From NCBI GenBank assembly GCA_007127615.1, contig SKZB01000225.1:1-6885 (forward strand): a DNA stretch of 6,885 nucleotides. Reading direction: 5' to 3'. The stretch is from Phycisphaerales bacterium (GTDB lineage: Bacteria; Planctomycetota; Phycisphaerae; Phycisphaerales; SM1A02). The notes beneath the pieces were generated by a model. It ran no database searches and was not told where the DNA came from. It worked only from the letters and a program-made list of their open reading frames with translations. The position numbers and the translations under genes are program-made. Every line of letters begins with the position of its first letter. Positions within the stretch are counted from its first letter, which is position 1. This document shows, one piece after another, positions 4,445 to 6,885 of this stretch.

Positions 4445-6885
4445 ATGAAGCAGGTCAGCGATGCCGACGAACGGGGTGCCGTCGGGCGGATCGGTCATCC
4501 GCTCGGGCGCTGCCTGCCGCCCCTCCTGCCGACGCTGGCGGTGGGGTTCTTTGTCCTGGCCGGCGCGCTTCCCCTGGCGGGCGCGGTTGAAGTTCTCCTC
4601 ACCCAGCCCGCCTCGGGCCACGAAGCTCGCTCGCCGTGGCAACTGTTGGCGACGAGCACCTACTGGGCAGTTCTGGTTGCCCTGTTCGCGATGGTGATCG
4701 GCTGGGCGCCGGGGCGCTGGCTGGGCAGCATGGTCCGTCGCGGCGGTTTTGTCCCCCTGGCGACGTTTCTGCTGGTACCGATCTGTCTGCCCGCGTACGT
4801 GATCTTCTTTGCGTGGTGGCAGTCCTGGCCGGCGGACACGTGGCTCTACCGCTGGGCGGTGGAGCATCAACAGGTACAACTGGTGCGACAACTCACGCTG
4901 CTTCTCGGCATGACGTGCTGGTCGTGGCCGATCGTGAGCTGGTGCGTGGCGGCCTCGATGATGCAGACACCCGCCCAGCGGGAGGAACTGCTCGCGATCG
5001 ACGGCGTCTCGCGCATCGGGCGCACGCTCGACCGTTTCCGCCGTGACCACACCATGCTCACGCTCGGCGGATTGATCGTCTTCATCGCCACTTTCAACAA
5101 CGTCACGTGTTTCGACCTCGCCGAAATTTTCACGGTCGGCAACGAACTGCGCGCGATGAAAGCGACCGGCGCGAACGAACGCGATGTTCTGGTGGCGGCA
5201 TTGCCCGCGGCCGGATTGACCACGCTCGGTGCGGTGTTCATCTGGATCATGCTCGGATCGATGCATCACCGCGGTGATTCGTCGGCGCGCGCCGCGACCG
5301 CCGGCTGGGCCGCCCGGGTGTGGTCGGTTTTTCTCTGGACGATCTCGGTGGCGATCCCGCTCGGCCTGCTCGGGCGGAATCTCTGGCAGAGCCCCGGCGG
5401 ACGGACGCCCGCCATGCAGTGGCGCGAGTTCATCAGTTTCTACGGAACGGGGCTGATGAACACGGTCATCATCGCGCTGATCACGGCCGCCGGCGCTGCG
5501 ATCATCGCGACGGGGCTGGCGTGGATGTGGCAGGATCGCCGCGCGTGGGTGCGCGGGCTCGCGCACCTTCAGGCGATCGTCTGGTTGATCCTCGCGGCGG
5601 TGCCCGGATCGCTGATCGGGGTCGCGCTGATCGCCACGTACAACCGCCCGATCATGATCGCGGGGGCGGGGGTGGATGAGGTGATCTACCGTTCCCCGGC
5701 GATCCTCGTGCTGGGGCATATCGCGCGGTATGCGTTTCTCGGAGCGCTGTTCGGGCGGTGGATGGCGATCCGCGAGCCGCGTTCGATCGTGGAGTTACGG
5801 GCGATGGACGGTGCGCGCCGGCTTCCCGCGTGGTGGCGCTCCGCGCGGCCGCGTATCATGGCGATGTGCGCAGCGACCTTCGCGATCGTCTTGGTCATGT
5901 CGCTGAGCGAAATCCCCGTGACCGCCATGGTCCGCCCTCCCGGGTTTGACGCCATTACGACGAGCATTCTGAACGACATGCATTTTCAGCGGCCGCAAAC
6001 GGTCATGTTCGCCACCGGTATCTTCTTCATGCTGGCGCTGATCGCCGCAGGCGTGACCGCGCTGCTCTGGCGGCCGACACGGCGCGCGTTTCGAGGTGTC
6101 TCGGTCAGCATGCTCGCGATCGGCATCATGCTCATGCTGCCCGGTTGTGGCGAGATTGACCCGGAGAACGTGGGCCCGCTGCGCACCGAAATGACCTTCG
6201 GCATTGCCGGGCGTGCGCTCGGACAGTTCAACTATCCGCGCTCGATCGACATCGATTACGACCGTGAGGTGATCTACATCGTGGATCGCTCCGGGCGGGT
6301 GCAGCGATTCGATATGGAAGGCAACCCGCAGAAGGCGTGGACCTTGCCGGATTATGAACTCGGCCAGCCGACGGGAATCACCGTGGATGATCGGGGCCGG
6401 GTGATTCTGGCCGATACGCATTACTACCGCGTTCTGATCTTCGACCACGACGGAAACGAACTGCTCCGTTTCGGTGAGTACGGATTTGACGAAGGGCAGT
6501 TTCTGTACACGACCCGCGTGGGCGTCGGGCCGGAAGGCAGACTGTACGTCGGAGAAACCGGCGGGAACGATCGCATTCAGGTCTTCAGCCCCGAAGGTGA
6601 GTTCCAGTTCAGTTTCGGACAGTTCGGCGCGGGGGAGGGCGAACTCAGCCGGCCGCAGGGCATGGCGTTCAACCGCGACCAGACGCGCCTCTACGTTGCG
6701 GATGCGTGCAACCACCGGATCGCGGTCTACGAGCCGGACGGCACGCTGCTTCGCTACATCGGCGAGCCGGGTCGCGGGCTGGGACAGTTGTCCTATCCGT
6801 ACGATGTGCTCGTTCTGGAGGACGAATCGTTGCTGGTCGTCGAGTTTCACAACAACCGGATTCAGAAGTTCCGCAAGGACGGCAC
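4445..6885 (+). CDS. ABC importer permease fused in frame to an NHL-repeat domain (3' partial)
   Basis: One uninterrupted frame runs from ATG 4445 to the window edge (813 complete codons, no stop reached). An in-frame TAA at 4436-4438 fixes the ATG as the first start; no clear ribosome binding site precedes it. Residues 1-548 are a full two-domain iron(III)-type permease. About 12 membrane segments lie near 27-50, 66-88, 103-123, 146-170, 204-222, 248-272, 289-309, 336-360, 375-398, 418-440, 471-495 and 518-541. EAA loops at ~180-200 (EELLAIDGVSRIG) and ~450-470 (ELRAMDGARRLPAWW) would contact the ATPase. The family motif SEIPVTAMVRPPGFD (488-502) is present. Residues 543-568 form a signal-like segment ending in LPGC, and 585-813 hold five NHL repeats. 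Fused two-domain permeases usually end near residue 550, so the extension is exceptional. It may be a true fusion, a polyprotein, or a permease plus an internally initiated lipoprotein. Confidence 0.88.
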   Translation, partial: MKQVSDADERGAVGRIGHPLGRCLPPLLPTLAVGFFVLAGALPLAGAVEVLLTQPASGHEARSPWQLLATSTYWAVLVALFAMVIGWAPGRWLGSMVRRGGFVPLATFLLVPICLPAYVIFFAWWQSWPADTWLYRWAVEHQQVQLVRQLTLLLGMTCWSWPIVSWCVAASMMQTPAQREELLAIDGVSRIGRTLDRFRRDHTMLTLGGLIVFIATFNNVTCFDLAEIFTVGNELRAMKATGANERDVLVAALPAAGLTTLGAVFIWIMLGSMHHRGDSSARAATAGWAARVWSVFLWTISVAIPLGLLGRNLWQSPGGRTPAMQWREFISFYGTGLMNTVIIALITAAGAAIIATGLAWMWQDRRAWVRGLAHLQAIVWLILAAVPGSLIGVALIATYNRPIMIAGAGVDEVIYRSPAILVLGHIARYAFLGALFGRWMAIREPRSIVELRAMDGARRLPAWWRSARPRIMAMCAATFAIVLVMSLSEIPVTAMVRPPGFDAITTSILNDMHFQRPQTVMFATGIFFMLALIAAGVTALLWRPTRRAFRGVSVSMLAIGIMLMLPGCGEIDPENVGPLRTEMTFGIAGRALGQFNYPRSIDIDYDREVIYIVDRSGRVQRFDMEGNPQKAWTLPDYELGQPTGITVDDRGRVILADTHYYRVLIFDHDGNELLRFGEYGFDEGQFLYTTRVGVGPEGRLYVGETGGNDRIQVFSPEGEFQFSFGQFGAGEGELSRPQGMAFNRDQTRLYVADACNHRIAVYEPDGTLLRYIGEPGRGLGQLSYPYDVLVLEDESLLVVEFHNNRIQKFRKDG
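6071..6148 (+). other. Internal lipoprotein-signal-like segment (13th membrane segment with lipobox)
   Basis: Codons 543-568 of the long frame read as a lipoprotein signal peptide: a basic n-region (RPTRRAFR), a hydrophobic core (VSVSMLAIGIMLML) and the lipobox LPGC with Cys568 at 6146-6148. The basic patch follows the twelfth predicted membrane segment and is expected in the cytoplasm, so the new segment would cross outward and put the NHL domain on the periplasmic side. An in-frame ATG at 6110 has a weak upstream GAGG (6093-6096) with a long 13-base spacer. Starting there would remove the basic n-region, so independent initiation looks possible but poor. Confidence 0.7.
6197..6885 (+). other. 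NHL-repeat beta-propeller domain (five repeats seen, incomplete at the edge)
   Basis: From residue 585 the long frame carries NHL repeats beginning FGIAGRALGQFNYPRSIDID, ETYGFDEGQF-like (EYGFDEGQFLYTTRVGVG), QFGAGEGELSRPQGMAF and EPGRGLGQLSYPYDVLV, plus one more divergent unit (ELGQPTGITVDDRGRVILAD). The hallmark pattern is clear: G-x-G-x-F-x-x-P, then V-D-x-x-G-x-[IL]-Y-V-A-D, then N-x-R-I-x-V-F (for example RLYVADACNHRIAVY). NHL propellers usually have six blades, so about one more blade should lie past the window. The family mostly mediates protein, peptidoglycan or ligand binding; a few members are enzymes. No catalytic residues could be assigned. Confidence 0.88.

Noticed and set aside
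5138..5208. GNELRAMKATGANERD in the permease (~232-247), resembling a cytoplasmic coupling loop of other ABC permeases
   Set aside because: Topology puts it in the periplasmic loop after the fifth membrane segment, and the two expected EAA loops are found elsewhere.
4430..5719. Minus-strand open frame of 429 codons opposite the permease
   Set aside because: Its Arg/His/Asp/Pro-rich composition is typical of antisense translation of GC-rich membrane protein genes.
5795..6850. Minus-strand open frame of 351 codons opposite the fusion junction and NHL region
   Set aside because: It is antisense to unmistakable NHL repeats and shows no recognisable domain.

Overview
The window is GC-rich, densely coding bacterial DNA. 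The GC-rich codon use, the membrane-anchored Gln-rich coiled-coil protein and the NHL-repeat and lipoprotein content suggest a Planctomycetota-like organism, possibly of the Phycisphaerae type. This is an inference from gene style only; no marker gene is present.

Left part (1-1507). The 3' end of an unrecognised plus-strand gene (3-410) converges on, and overlaps by 67 bases, a minus-strand gene (344-1216). That minus-strand gene encodes an exported protein with a signal peptide and an N-terminal leucine-zipper-like coiled coil. A 291-base divergent intergenic region (1217-1507) separates it from the next gene. The region holds ribosome binding sites at both ends, one plausible -10 element and a small inverted repeat.

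Middle (1508-3223). A 571-residue membrane protein has three predicted membrane segments near the N-terminus, a very long Gln/Met-rich helical region and a conserved-looking C-terminal tail. It resembles the large DUF4175-like membrane proteins of planctomycetes. No enzymatic function can be assigned.

Right part (3297-6885). This is an iron(III)-type ABC importer locus: a lipoprotein solute-binding protein (3297-4358), an 86-base gap with GC-rich inverted repeats, then a very long open frame from 4445 to the window end. The first ~548 codons of that frame encode a complete two-domain binding-protein-dependent permease with 12 predicted membrane segments and two EAA loops. The same frame continues without a stop through a lipoprotein-like signal segment ending in an LPGC lipobox and then into at least five NHL repeats.

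The permease-lipobox-NHL arrangement is the most unusual thing here. It is either a true membrane permease with a periplasmic beta-propeller, or a polyprotein cut at its internal lipobox. No ATPase gene is in the window; it would be expected downstream. The transported substrate is not proven: the binding protein has the general fold signature, but I do not see the paired tyrosines that bind iron in FbpA/FutA.
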